The notes under the pieces: generated by a model | What the model was told of the DNA's origin: nothing | Seen by the model: the letters and a program-made list of their open reading frames with translations, nothing else | Databases searched by the model: none | Shown: in pieces, positions 30,968 through 41,899 of the stretch | How the letters are laid out: each line of letters starts with the position of its first letter | Numbering within the stretch: the first letter of the stretch is position 1 | Assembly: GCA_009667805.1 (NCBI GenBank) | Contig: CM019065.1 | Coordinates: 158,029,322-158,093,321 of the forward strand | DNA length: 64,000 nt | Direction: 5' to 3' | DNA from: Leptobrachium leishanense | Taxonomy: Eukaryota > Chordata > Amphibia > Anura > Megophryidae | Made by a program: the position numbers and the translations under genes

Positions 30968-33900
30968 TTAAAGAAAATGTGTGACTTCAAAGTCATCATT
31001 TAGTCCACCCGGTGTCAAAGTGCCCATATTAAAAATTATACGCATCTCTGCTTGCCCCAATCTTTTAAGAAAATCTTCCCCTCTATCACTGGGTGTCAAT
31101 TGTTTGATCGCTGTAAACTTTAAACCTACTGGGTGACTATTGTGTTTTATTTTGTAATGTAAAGAAACAGAATGTTTTTCAAACCCTTTTTTTATGTTTC
31201 TGACATGCTCTGATATCCTTACGTTGAATGCTCTTTTAGTACGACCTATGTACTGCATGCCGCAAGGGCATTCTAACAAATAGATTATATTCTTGGAAAA
31301 ACAATTTAGAATACCTTTTATAGGAATCTCCTGTTTATTTTTTTGGTTGTAATAGGAATCTTTGAAACCTTTTTTGTTACCCGTGGATCTACATGCCAAG
31401 CATTGACCGCAATTATAAAACCCTTGTTTGAGTCCGAAAAATCCTTTTTTGATGTCTCTTTTTTTTGGCTTACTATGGACTAAATTAGTTTTTAAATTTC
31501 TTGCTCCTCTGAAAACAATTTTGGGACTCTTTCCTATATATTTAGCTAGATCTTTATCGTTTTGAAGAACGTGCCAGTGTCTTTTAAGAATTCTTGTTAT
31601 CTGGGTAGCTTTATTGTTGTAATCGCAAACGAATCTTACTTCCTCTCCATCAATTTTTTTTCTTAATTTATATTTAAGTAAATTTTCGCGGTCATCCTTA
31701 ATGAGGTCAGTGATGATATGCTCTAGATCATTTGCTTCGTACCCCTTTTCAATAAATTCTTTTTTAAGAGTATCTGCTTGTTGTTTAAACACTTCAACAT
31801 CTGTGCAATTTCTCCTTAGCCGAATGAATTGTCACTTAGGGACTCCCTTAAGCCAAATTGGATTATGGCAACTGGTTTTCTCTATGAAGGTATTAGTGTC
31901 CACCTCTTTAAAGAAGGTTTTAGATTTTATTTCATTTCCTTCCCTATAGATATTAAGATCTAGGAATGTCACACTTTCTTTGCTCCACTTGCTATCTAGT
32001 TTGATGCCCCAGTCTGGGCTATCCAAACTGATAAGAAAGGACAATAGATCTTCTTCTAACCCTCTCCAGACAAAAAACACATCGTCAATGTATCGTCTAT
32101 AAGACAATACATTTCCTTGCGCCCAGCTACGTGAACCGTAGACAAACTGGGATTCCCAGCCTGCCATGTATAGGTTCGCGTAGCTGGGCGCAAATTTAGT
32201 ACCCATTGCAGTTCCCTTTAATTGGATGTAGAAATCATCCTCGAATTTGAAGTAATTATTTTTAAGTACGAAATTAATACTTTTGAGAATAAAGGATAAC
32301 TGATCTGGATTCATAACGTTGGCCTTCAAAATCTCATTTTCTACCACATTTAAACTAGGCTTGTGCACCGATTTTTTTTTCGGTTCGATTCGGTTCGATT
32401 TTTCGGATTTTTAAACTTTTCGATTCGGCTCGTTTCGACCGATTTCGGTTTCGATTCGATTCGGTTCGGCTCGTTTTTCGGGTACATTTTTTTTTCGGAA
32501 TACCGACCATTTTTCGTATTTTCGTGTCACTGTGCTCGGTTTTTGTATCGACTTTTTGGAATTTCGGAAATTTTCGTTTTTCGAAATTGTACATTTTTCG
32601 GAATATCGACCATTTTTCGTATTTTTCGTGTCACTTTGCTCGTTTTTTGTATCGACTTTTCGTTTTTTTGGAAAATTTTTCGTTTTCAGAAAATTTTCGT
32701 TTAGAAAATTTTCTTTTTTCGGAAAATTTTCGTTTTTCGAAATTGTACATTTTTCGGAATATCGACCATTTTTCGTATTTTTCGTGTCACTTTGCTCGTT
32801 TTTTGTATCGACTTTTCGTTTTTTTGGAAAATTTTCGTTTTCAGAAAATTTTCGTTTAGAAAATTTTCTTTTTTCGGAAAATTTTCGTTTTTTCGGAACG
32901 TCGTCTGACACATTTCAAGTCCATTCGAAAAATCCGAAAATATTTCGTTTCGGCTCGGAAAACGTTTCGGATCTGACATTTTCGGATCTAAAAATTTTCG
33001 GAAATTCGGCCGCATCCGAAAACACGAATCGGGAAATTTCGTGAAAATTCCGAAATTCCGAAACCCGAAACGCACATCCCTAATTTAAACCCATTAAGTG
33101 CGGTATGTTGCTATACAGGGCATTCACATGGCAAGTTACCAAGCTGTCATTATTTTCTAACTTCAAGTTTTTAATGAGTTTCAGCATATCCAAAGTATCC
33201 TTCAAATGCGATGGGATTTCCCGTACTATGGGCTGTAGAAAAAAACTACATACTCCGATAAGTGACTGGTGATTGAATCTATTCCAGCCACTATAGGTCT
33301 TCCGGGCGGGTCAATCGGATGTTTGGGTATTTTGGGCAATATATAGATGTGTGGAGTTTTTGTGTATTCCGTCATTAAGTATTTATATTCATGCTCATTC
33401 AAAATTTTCTTGTCTATTCCTTCTTGCAGGAGGATATGTATTCTATCTTTTATATCTTTAATGGGGTCATTATTTAATTTTTCATAGGTGGTTTTATCAC
33501 TCAAGATTCTCAAAACTTCAGCATCATATTTCTCTTTAGAGAGAATTACGATCCCGCCGCCCTTGTCGGCGGGCTTTATTATGATGCTGGAGTCTTTCTG
33601 TAATGTTCTTAGAGCCATATTCTCTTCTTTGGTGAGATTGTGCTTTTTGTCTTTTAGAGACATGCTTTCTGTATCATTCATTACAAGGTTTTCAAATACC
33701 TTCATTTCATTAGAGACCACATGGCGTGGATAAAATTTAAATGGATTTTTTAGGGAAGTGTGTATATCAGAATGTGAATCTTGTCTAATTTCTCTTTCTA
33801 CTGGATTTTTTAAAAATAACTTTTTGAGGCTAAGCTTGCGTTTAAATCGCTGCAAATCTATATAAATGTTAAATTTGTCAAGGTTATTCATAGGGGCGAA

Positions 33901-34050
33901 CTTAAGGCCCTTATTTAGGACTTTGGTTTCTGTATCTGAGAGTACCCTGTGGCTAAGATTGAATATGCCATTAGTTGTATTCACCTCCTTTCTCGCTTTT
34001 CTTTGGCATACATATTTTCCTGCTCTCTTTCCTCTTCGGGTCTTTCCCAA
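30968..34050 (-). pseudogene. PLE F1 ORF2 (reverse transcriptase + GIY-YIG endonuclease), left copy, broken
   Basis: Minus strand. Order of parts: N-terminal GKTRRGKRAGK, KGLKFAP, IIKPADKGGGIVILSKEKY, ILPKIPK, PPGRPIVAG, then a 727-bp hAT MITE (32356-33082), then motif B GTAMGTKFAPSYANLYM, catalytic motif C YIDDVFFVW, the Cys-rich linker CGQCLACRSTG and the GIY-YIG region ECPCGMQYIGRTKRAF. Besides the insertion there is an in-frame TGA at 31832-31834, where the right copy has GGA. F1 and F2 belong with vertebrate GIY-YIG-bearing PLEs (Neptune-like, as I recall the family). It is not functional as it stands. Confidence 0.92.
32356..33082. mobile_element. hAT-type MITE inserted in PLE F1 ORF2
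   Basis: TAGGCTTGTGC and GCACATCCCTA ends, 8-bp duplication ATTTAAAC at 32348-32355 and 33083-33090. The same position in the right F1 copy (near 42570) is uninterrupted. The body has tandem blocks of TTTTCGGAA/ATTTTTCG words (a roughly 150-bp unit repeated at 32570 and 32740). Related to 18315-19596. Confidence 0.88.
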
Positions 34051-34057
34051 GATCTTT

Positions 34058-35183
34058 TTAGGCCCCCCTTCTTTCCAATCTCAGGTCTAGGACTCTGGGG
34101 TCCTCTTGTATTTCCCCCCTCCCCAAGGGGTCCTGCCAAAAAACCTCTTCCCCAACCTGATCTTTTAAAGAAGAATATCTATTACTAAGGTGAATGGAGT
34201 TGATGTTCGATACCTCTCTTTCACATCTCTGCTGTTCCTTATTGGGTCCCAATCCTTGTTGTCTATTGGGGCCTGTATTCTCATTGGAATATTGACGCCC
34301 CACTGTTGTCCATTCATTGTTCGTCGGTCTTTCTCTCTGTCTCCACCCTCCTCTATCGTTCTTCCAGAGTTGAAATCCATCCTGGTGTGGAAAACCATTG
34401 TTGCCCCCCTCACCTCGGCCATTAGAAAAATAATTTCTACCTTGATAGGGATGGTCTGCTTTTCTTTCATCATCCCTTCTCCAATGGTTATGTTGCCGAT
34501 TATAATAATGTCTGCCGTTGGACCTGTTGTTTTGACCCCTCCAATAATTATTGTTCCATTGACGATTTTGATAATGTCGTCCTCCTAAATCAGGTTCTTT
34601 TCTGTCGCTTATGGGACTCATGGGGTTATCCATATGACTTGTATCATATTTCCTATGAACATTCCCTCTTCTATAATCTTCTATGTCCCTTTCATATTTC
34701 TTTTTTTATAATTATCAATATTTCTTTCTCTATTTTATCTAATTTTTCTTCTAAAGTTTTGTTGATCTCGGACACATTCTCTGGGGATTGTTCTTGATCT
34801 ATCTGTCTGGAAAGTTGTTCAATAATAATATTAATTTTGGGGAGCTTTTCCCTCTTTTTCTAAATGATATAATCCATCATAGATATTGCAAAACTTTCTC
34901 GCATGACATTCCAACCTATGACAAACTCGGGATCATCTTTCTCGGAGGAGGGGGTTTTTTGGAATCTTAAACCTCTAGGTGTAATTTTATCTTTTTTATA
35001 CTTTTCTAAAGTAGCTATCTCCAATTTTAATTTGATCTCTTTTATTAGATTTCTTTCGAGATCTACCAATGGTTTTCTATTTACACCCACCTCGGATTCT
35101 TGTAGTGGTACTGTTAAAATATTATTACCAAACATGGCTTCAACGTTGCTGCCAATTCTATTTCTGAAATTGGACAGAGACAT
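34058..35183 (-). pseudogene. PLE F1 ORF1 (coiled-coil, Arg/Asn-rich), left copy
   Basis: It starts MSLSNFRNRIGSNVEAMFG at 35183 just inside the upstream pLTR, continues LEIATLEKYKKDKITPRGL and GWNVMRESFAISMMDY, then meets a TAG at about 34860. The rest of the frame (34633-34058) is a hydrophilic R/N/G/H-rich tail ending EEVFWQDPLGRG. F2 ORF1 at 40131-41213 is a homolog without the internal stop. No known enzyme motif. ORF1 here ends about 8 nt before the ORF2 segment begins. Confidence 0.7.
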
Positions 35184-35224
35184 AATGGGGCAGCTAAATT
35201 GCCAGTGGGAGAATTTACTATACA

Positions 35225-35480
35225 TGAAGAATGGATATAGGGAAATGGCAAGCGCCCACACTATCCTCTCCGAACACCCCGCAAACCAGATGGTAGTGGT
35301 TTCCCCCAAACCAGTAAATGCAAATTGGAACAATACGTATCTGGTCTGCACGAAATAGACACTAGGGAATTCGGATAGGTTTCTCACGTGACGTCATCGA
35401 TGTTATTACATGTGGAGATATAAACACAAAAAATCGCAACTCTAAGTGCAGTACAGTATCAACAAGTACAAAGTGTAGGT
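35225..35480 (-). repeat. F1 terminal repeat (pLTR), upstream copy
   Basis: Second copy of the F1 direct repeat, immediately upstream of ORF1 (ATG at 35183 on minus). Beyond 35480 the sequence changes to an F2 3' untranslated region. Confidence 0.85.
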
Positions 35481-36925
35481 GATGTAATATGTATACATAT
35501 TTGATGTATATTGTAACAACTAAAAAATAACTATTTAGCAAACTATGTGTGCAATGGACATAACTTATACCCTCCTAAAAAGGGCCTCTGTGTAAAATCT
35601 ACACTATCCAAAGGGTGACCATACATTTCCTATCACATCTAATAACCCTCTTTATTAAGAAAGTGTTTTGTGCTTTAGTGCTTTAATTTAATTATAGTGA
35701 CAATTGTGTATTCTCTTACATTAGAGAGTTACTCCTATGGTATTATGATCATACAGGTATTTTACCTTTCTGATACGCCAATGTGAATTACTTAAAAAAC
35801 TTTAAATCTATAATTTTCTATGTATTTTTCATATTAAATAGATATATTATTAAGTGCAATATATTCTTATTATTATTGTGAATTTTAATTAAATACATTT
35901 TTTATTAAAGTGCCTTTTTCATGCTGTTTTTAAATATGTTTTTAATATTTTAAGTGCTTTTATCTATCCATTATAATTACTTACGAATAAAATCTGTAGA
36001 AACTAAAATTTAATGTTATATTATTCATTTTACGGGGATTATTAAAATGTTAATTAGTGTAAATTGGTGCAATATGTCCTTAATGTATAATATGGACCTT
36101 ATTTAGAAGGGAACGTCATTAAAAATGCCATAATGAGAATATATATTGTCCAGATGTTAATAGAATTGTGGACCTCATTATAAGGGAGTGGTAATAGAGT
36201 GCTATATTTTATAATGAATGTGTGTCCGTCGTTTAAAGTGCTTTTATATATTAAGTATAATAGGTATACATCAATGCTAATATATAGCCCCTCTCAACAC
36301 GGATGATAAAAAGGGTAAGGGTATCTTTATAAATCATGTTAAGACCCCAAGAGGTGCACAACAACTCACAAAAAATGAACCACCTCAAAGTCATTGTTTA
36401 ACCCATTTGGTGCCATAGTGCCCATTTCATAAATGGTCCGCATCTCTTCTTGTCCCAGTTTGTTAACAATGTTGTCATCCATATTGGTTTTGTATACTTT
36501 CTTAATGGCCATGAATTTCAGACCTAATGGGGAACCCCCATGTTGAAGCTTAAAATGTAGTGAAACCGAATGTTTTTCATAAGATTTTTTTATGTTTCTA
36601 ACGTGTTCCGAAACTCTTATATTAAAAGCCCTCTTTGTGCGCCCAATGTATTGGAGGCCACAGGGACATTCTAAAAGATATATTACGCTTTTTGAGCAGC
36701 AATTGAGAGCCTCTTTCATTTGTATCTTTTGGTTCGTTTTTTTATTAGAAAACTCTATTCTGCAATCTTTCTTGTTACCAGTCGACCTGCAGGCCAGACA
36801 TTGTCCACAGACATGAAAGCCATTTTTCAAATTGAATTGGTTTTGGTTTATCTTTTTGTTTTTGGGTTTGCTGTGTACCAAATTCATTTTTAAGTTCTTA
36901 ACTCCTCTGAATACTATCTTTGGTT
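35481..36925 (-). mobile_element. PLE F2 fragment: GIY-YIG end plus 3' untranslated region
   Basis: 35678-36925 duplicates 37174-38421 with few differences, including the terminal 173 residues of ORF2 (MNLVHSKPKNKK to NDFEVVHFL at 36366). 35481-35677 extends further into the 3' region than the main copy does. 5'-truncated at 36925. Confidence 0.85.
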
Positions 36926-37173
36926 GCGAACTTAAGGCCCTTATTTAGGACTTTGGTTTCTGTATCTGAGAGTACCCTGTGGCTAAGATTGAATATGCCA
37001 TTAGTTGTATTCACCTCCTTTCTCGCTTTTCTTTGGCATACATATTTTCCTGCTCTCTTTCCTCTTCGGGTCTTTCCCAAGATCTTTTTAGGCCCCCCTT
37101 CTTTCCAATCTCAGGTCTAGGACTCTGGGGTCCTCTTGTATTTCCCCCCTCCCCAAGGGGTCCTGCCAAAAAA
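36926..37173 (-). mobile_element. PLE F1 fragment (248 bp) bridging two F2 pieces
   Basis: It appears identical to 33896-34143, spanning the F1 ORF1/ORF2 junction. It joins at both ends to F2 sequence; at 37173 the joint has a short A-run overlap (AAAAAAGTGC). Confidence 0.88.
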
Positions 37174-37861
37174 GTGCTTTAATTTAATTATAGTGACAAT
37201 TGTGTATTCTCTTACATTAGAGAGTTACTCCTATGGTATTATGATCATACAGGTATTTTACCTTTCTGATACGCCAATGTGAATTACTTAAAAAACTTTA
37301 AATCTATAATTCTCTATGTATTTTTCATATTAAATAGATATATTATTAAGTGCAATATATTCTTATTATTATTGTGAATTTTAATGAAATACATTTTTTA
37401 TTAAAGTGCCTTTTTCATGCTGTTTTTAAATATGTTTTTAATATTTTAAGTGCTTTTATCTATCCATTATAATTACTTACGAATAAAATCTGTAGAAACT
37501 AAAATTTAATGTTATATTATTCATTTTACGGGGATTATTAAAATGTTAATTAGTGTAAATTGGTGCAATATGTCCTTAATGTATAATATGGACCTTATTT
37601 AGAAGGGAACGTCATTAAAAATGCCATAATGAGAATATATATTGTACAGATGTTAATAGAATTGTGGACCTCATTATAAGGGAGTGGTAATAGAGTGCTA
37701 TATTTTATAATGAATGTGTGTCCGTCGTTTAAAGTGCTTTTATATATTAAGTATAATAGGTATACATCAATGCTAATATATAGCCCCTCTCAACACGGAT
37801 GATAAAAAGGGTAAGGGTATCTTTATAAATCATGTTAAGACCCCAAGAGGTGCACAACAAC

Positions 37862-40128
37862 TCACAAAAAATGAACCACCTCAAAGTCATTGTTTAACCC
37901 ATTTGGTGCCATAGTGCCCATTTCATAAATGGTCCGCATCTCTTCTTGTCCCAGTTTGTTAACAATGTTGTCATCCATATTGGTTTTGTATACTTTCTTA
38001 ATGGCCATGAATTTCAGACCTAATGGGGAACCCCCATGTTGAAGCTTAAAATGTAGTGAAACCGAATGTTTTTCATAAGATTTTTTTATGTTTCTAACGT
38101 GTTCCGAAACTCTTATATTAAAAGCCCTCTTTGTGCGCCCAATGTATTGGAGGCCACAGGGACATTCTAAAAGATATATTACGCTTTTTGAGCAGCAATT
38201 GAGAGCCTCTTTCATTTGTATCTTTTGGTTCGTTTTTTTATTAGAAAACTCTATTCTGCAATCTTTCTTGTTACCAGTCGACCTGCAGGCCAGACATTGT
38301 CCACAGACATGAAAGCCATTTTTCAAATTGAATTGGTTTTGGTTTATCTTTTTGTTTTTGGGTTTGCTGTGTACCAAATTCATTTTTAAGTTCTTAACTC
38401 CTCTGAATACTATCTTTGGTTGTTCCCCCAGTATACCATTAAGGTCCTTATCTTTCCGAAGGACATGCCAATGTTTCCTAATTATTTTCTTCATGTTTTT
38501 GGCTTTGCTGCTGTAGTCACACAGAAATAGAACTTCTTCTTTAATGTTTTTTTTGGGTTTATATTGGAGTAGGTTTGTCCGATCCTCCTGTTTGAGTTGA
38601 TCAACGATTGTGTCTAATTCTAGGGCATTATACCCCTTCTCCAAAAAGTCTTTTTTTAGATGTTGGGCCTGTTGCTCAAAAACATGGAGGTCTGAACAAT
38701 TCCGTCTTAGACGAATGAATTGCCCTCTCGGCACCCCTTTGAGCCACGATGGATTATGACAACTGTTGGTATTGATATAAGTGTTAGTGTCTACTTCTTT
38801 AAAAAAAGTCTTACATTTAACAGACCCCTCACTAATGTAAATTTCCAAATCAAGGAACGTTACTTTCTCCCTACTCCATTTATTTTCTAATGTAATGCCC
38901 CAAACTTGACTGTTAAGGCTATTTAGAAAGATAGTTAGATCTTCTTCGCTGCCTCTCCAAATAAAAAATACGTCATCGATATAACGTTTGTAGATGGGGA
39001 TGTTGTGCGCCCAGCTATGCGAACCGTAGACAAACTGGGTCTCCCAGCCTGCCATATATAGGTTCGCATAGCTGGGCGCAAACTTAGTCCCCATCCCTGT
39101 TCCATTCTTTTGCAAGAAAAAATCATCTCCAAATTTAAAATAATTATTTTCTAAAATGAATTGTATACTCTCCATAATGAAACCCACCTGTATATCGTCA
39201 AGTTTCTTAGAATCCCTTATTCTTTCGTTAACTATTTGTATACCCATGGCATGGGGTATGTTACTGTATAATGAGTTTACGTCGCTAACGACCATTATAT
39301 ACTCTTTCTCCCATTTTATTCCTTCCAGTATCTGTAATATGTTAATAGTGTCCTTTAGATACGATGGTATCTCTCTGACAATTGGCTGGAGGAGGATATC
39401 TACATATTCAGACAAACAGCTTGTGATAGAATGGATTCCTGCCACTATGGGTCTCCCAGGTGGTTCAATTGTATTTTTGTGGATCTTAGGCAAAATATAG
39501 AAATGTGGTGTTTTGATGTCCTCAATCATTAAATACTGAAATTCACGTTCAGTAAGGATCCCCTTATCCTTACCACTTTGGAGAAGAGACTGTAGGTTTT
39601 CTCTAATAGTTTCTATAGGATTGCTTTTAAGTTTAGTATACATTTTCTTATCTTCCAATATGCGTAATGCCTCCTTATTATATGCTTCCTTGGACCAAAT
39701 AACAATCCCCCCCCCTTGTCCGCAGGTTTTATTATAATCGTCTCATCGTTATCAAGATTTTTTAGCGCTTTTTTTTCCTCTACGGTAAGGTTGTGATTTT
39801 TCTCTTTAACCACCATCCTGTCTATGTCAGTGGACACCAAATTTTCAAACATTTTAATTTCATCCGTAATAGTATGTCGCGGATAAAATTTTGATTTTTT
39901 CTTTAAATCTGTATGTGTGAATTTATCTGGGTCTGTTGGCATATTCCTTTCTATTGGAGATCTCATGAAAAAAAATTTTAAACTTAATTTTCTTTTAAAA
40001 CGTTGTAGATCTATATACATACTAAACTTATCCATCTGTTTGGTGGGGGCAAACTTCAAACCTTTATTTAAGACTTTAATTTCTATATTAGTTAAGTCCC
40101 TCTGGCTCAAATTAAAAATCCCTTTCAT
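37862..40128 (-). pseudogene. PLE F2 ORF2 (RT + GIY-YIG), one base from intact
   Basis: Self-copying enzyme of a Penelope-like retroelement. Minus strand from ATG 40128 (MKGIFNLSQRDL) through KGLKFAPTKQ and IIIKPADKGGG, where the frame breaks at the G run 39712-39720 (nine C on plus, ten needed). The following 598-residue frame is uninterrupted: ILPKIHK (residues 55-61), PPGRPIVAG (66-74), motif A VSDVNSLYSN (124-133), motif B GMGTKFAPSYANLYM (188-202), motif C YIDDVFF (226-232), CGQCLACRS (452-460), and the nuclease VIYLLECPCG with YIGRTKRAF (493-513) and the SEH Glu (519). The end is NDFEVVHFL. The frame also extends 5' of the ATG to about 40311, overlapping ORF1. Confidence 0.92.
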
Positions 40129-40130
40129 TT

Positions 40131-41213
40131 CTACCTTCTCTCCCTTTTTTCTCTTAAGGATTCGCTTCCCTGCTCTCTTTCCCCTTCTGTTTTTTCCCAA
40201 GATCTTTTCTTTCCCCCCTCTCTTCCTAATCTTGTATCTAGGTCTCTGTGTTCCCCCTGGTCTACCCTCCTGTCTAGGGGGTCCCTCCAAAAAACCTCCT
40301 CCTCTGGTTTTTCACTAAGGATTCGAAATCTGTTGGTTGTGGGGATGCTGATGATGTCGGTCTCCTGGTCAGCTCTTCTCCTAGTGTCTCTGGGTGGAGT
40401 AAGGTTGTGATCGCCGTAGTTTCTCTTTACAGAGGAATCTCTTTCTTTTCTCTTTAGAGAGGGTGATCTATTGATTCTCCATTCATTTCTTGTTCTTACT
40501 GCGTGGTCCCCTCTCCAGTAGGGTCTGCTGTTGTCTTCCTCATTATAGATATTTCTTCTATCATTGTATATATCAGGTCTACTTTTTGGGGCCCATCCTC
40601 CGTAATTTCTATTTCTTTCCTGATAATTATCCCTTCTGTAGGACTGATATTCTGGTCTGTAGGGATTACGGTATTCCTGTGGTTTATAGTCCATTCTATT
40701 GCCCCTTGGGTAGCCTCTATTTTCCCATCTTTCTGATTGAGACCCTCTATTGTTGAAAAAGGCCCTTTCCCTTCTTTCTTTATCCCACGAGAAGTCATTC
40801 CCTCGTTTTTCTTCATAAGATCTATGTACATTGCCCCTTCTGTAATCCTCTACATCTCTTTCATATTTTCGTTTTTTAATAGTTAGTATTTCATTTTCTA
40901 TCTTTTCTAATTTCCCCTCTAGCTCTCTGCTTAATTTAGAGATGTCCTCTTTAGGTTGGTTCTTTTCGATCAATTCAGTCAATCTTTCAATCTCTTCATT
41001 GATCTTAGGTAATTTTTCCTTTTTTTTTTGGATTACATACTCCATCATAGACACAGAAAAAGTTTCCAACAATCTATTCCATCCTAACATAAAGTCAGGG
41101 TCATCTTTCTCAGAGGTGGGGGTTTTTTGGAATCTTAAACCTCTAGGTGTTATTTTGTCCCTCTGATATTTTTCTAAGGTGGCAATCTCTAATTTAATCT
41201 TTATCTCTTTCAA
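40131..41213 (-). CDS. PLE F2 ORF1: coiled-coil and Arg-rich protein, 5'-truncated
   Basis: A 360-residue open frame with no internal stop. Residues 1-60 hold KIKLEIATLEKYQRDKITP and GLRFQKTPTSEKDDP (the TPRGLR block shared with F1). About 60-125 is a charged predicted coiled coil (KKKEKLPKINEEIERLTEL and KLEKIENEILTIKKRKYERD). About 130-300 is an R/N/Y/G-rich low-complexity tail with RG and YR pairs, then EEVFWRDPL and a basic C terminus. The organisation recalls nucleic-acid-binding ORF1 proteins of non-LTR elements, but there is no RRM or zinc knuckle that I can see. The natural start is probably lost: F1 ORF1 has about 45 more residues and the sequence changes at 41214. It overlaps the ORF2 frame by about 160-180 nt. 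Confidence 0.75.
   Translation of the reverse strand: MKEIKIKLEIATLEKYQRDKITPRGLRFQKTPTSEKDDPDFMLGWNRLLETFSVSMMEYVIQKKKEKLPKINEEIERLTELIEKNQPKEDISKLSRELEGKLEKIENEILTIKKRKYERDVEDYRRGNVHRSYEEKRGNDFSWDKERRERAFFNNRGSQSERWENRGYPRGNRMDYKPQEYRNPYRPEYQSYRRDNYQERNRNYGGWAPKSRPDIYNDRRNIYNEEDNSRPYWRGDHAVRTRNEWRINRSPSLKRKERDSSVKRNYGDHNLTPPRDTRRRADQETDIISIPTTNRFRILSEKPEEEVFWRDPLDRRVDQGEHRDLDTRLGREGGKKRSWEKTEGEREQGSESLREKRERR
40209..40215 (-). promoter_or_regulatory. Candidate -1 frameshift heptamer GGGAAAG in the ORF1/ORF2 overlap
   Basis: On the minus strand the ORF1 codons read G GGA AAG, the X XXY YYZ phase. A -1 slip there enters exactly the ORF2 frame. ORF1 stop TAG (40131-40133) is followed after two bases by ORF2 ATG (40126-40128), so termination-reinitiation is an alternative. 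No pseudoknot was worked out. Confidence 0.35.
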
Positions 41214-41871
41214 TCAGGATCAATCAAAGAAGCAGACAGGACATATGGGGACAATTAAAAACATTTATGGACACTATAAAAGGGTCTACAGGCCCATGAG
41301 ACCATTCCAGCTGATGAAGCCGCTACCTGATGCGGCGAAACGCGTTCTGGTGGTGATTTTAATTATATTTTAAATAAATTTTATTTTTTCATCTCCAATC
41401 CTGATTCCTGCTTCGTTGATTCCTGTAAACATCGGTGGTTTTTCTTCTGGGTTTTTCTCCTACCAAAAAAACCTATGGGCATATATCCATGAGCTATGTG
41501 AGCTCCACAGAATGTGAGTACAACTCCAACTGTACATAATATTGTGACCTTAATTTGTGGATCTACACAAGGATTTCTCTTCCTGTTTTCCTTTCTACTG
41601 TTTAAACTTCGGACAAAGAAAAAGGAAAAACTTTGCTGTAAGGTGGGGGTCACCTAAGAAATTGAAGACAATCACCCGCATGTCTGGACCCACTTAGAGC
41701 CAGTGTACGGCTCTACACTTGTAAGTGGGGTGTATACCACATACATTCATAGTACATTGTATATAACAGTGTTGCACTATCATTGTCTTTCTCTTTATCA
41801 TATATATATATATATACGAGACTCCAGGACCCCAGAGAGCAGTATTTGCGCCGATCCAGGTTATTGATTTT
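41214..41871 (+). mobile_element. PLE F2-type terminal region in inverted orientation
   Basis: On the plus strand, its sequence parallels the F1 terminal region 45380-45790: the ribozyme, then GAGCT...AGCTCCACAGAATGTGAG, then ACCTAAGAAATTGAAGACAA and TTAGAGCCAGTGTACGGCTC. It abuts the truncated 5' end of F2 ORF1 head-on. An inverted terminal repeat at the 5' side is a known PLE arrangement. A (TA)n run lies at 41802-41816. Confidence 0.75.
41307..41350 (+). ncRNA. Hammerhead ribozyme motif of PLE F2
   Basis: CCAG, CTGATGA, stem II GCCG/CGGC with a 10-nt loop, GAAA, palindromic ACGCGT, then T at the cleavage position, then CTGG. The core is intact. The cleavage triplet ends in U rather than the usual C. 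It lies on the strand opposite to the F2 reading frames. Confidence 0.83.
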
Positions 41872-41899
41872 AAGATTCACATTCTGATATACACACTTC

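Noticed and set aside
32411..33075. Open frames rich in K/N/F/S in the 32.4-33.1 kb region on both strands
   Set aside because: They lie inside the hAT MITE and reflect repeated TTTTCGGAA words.
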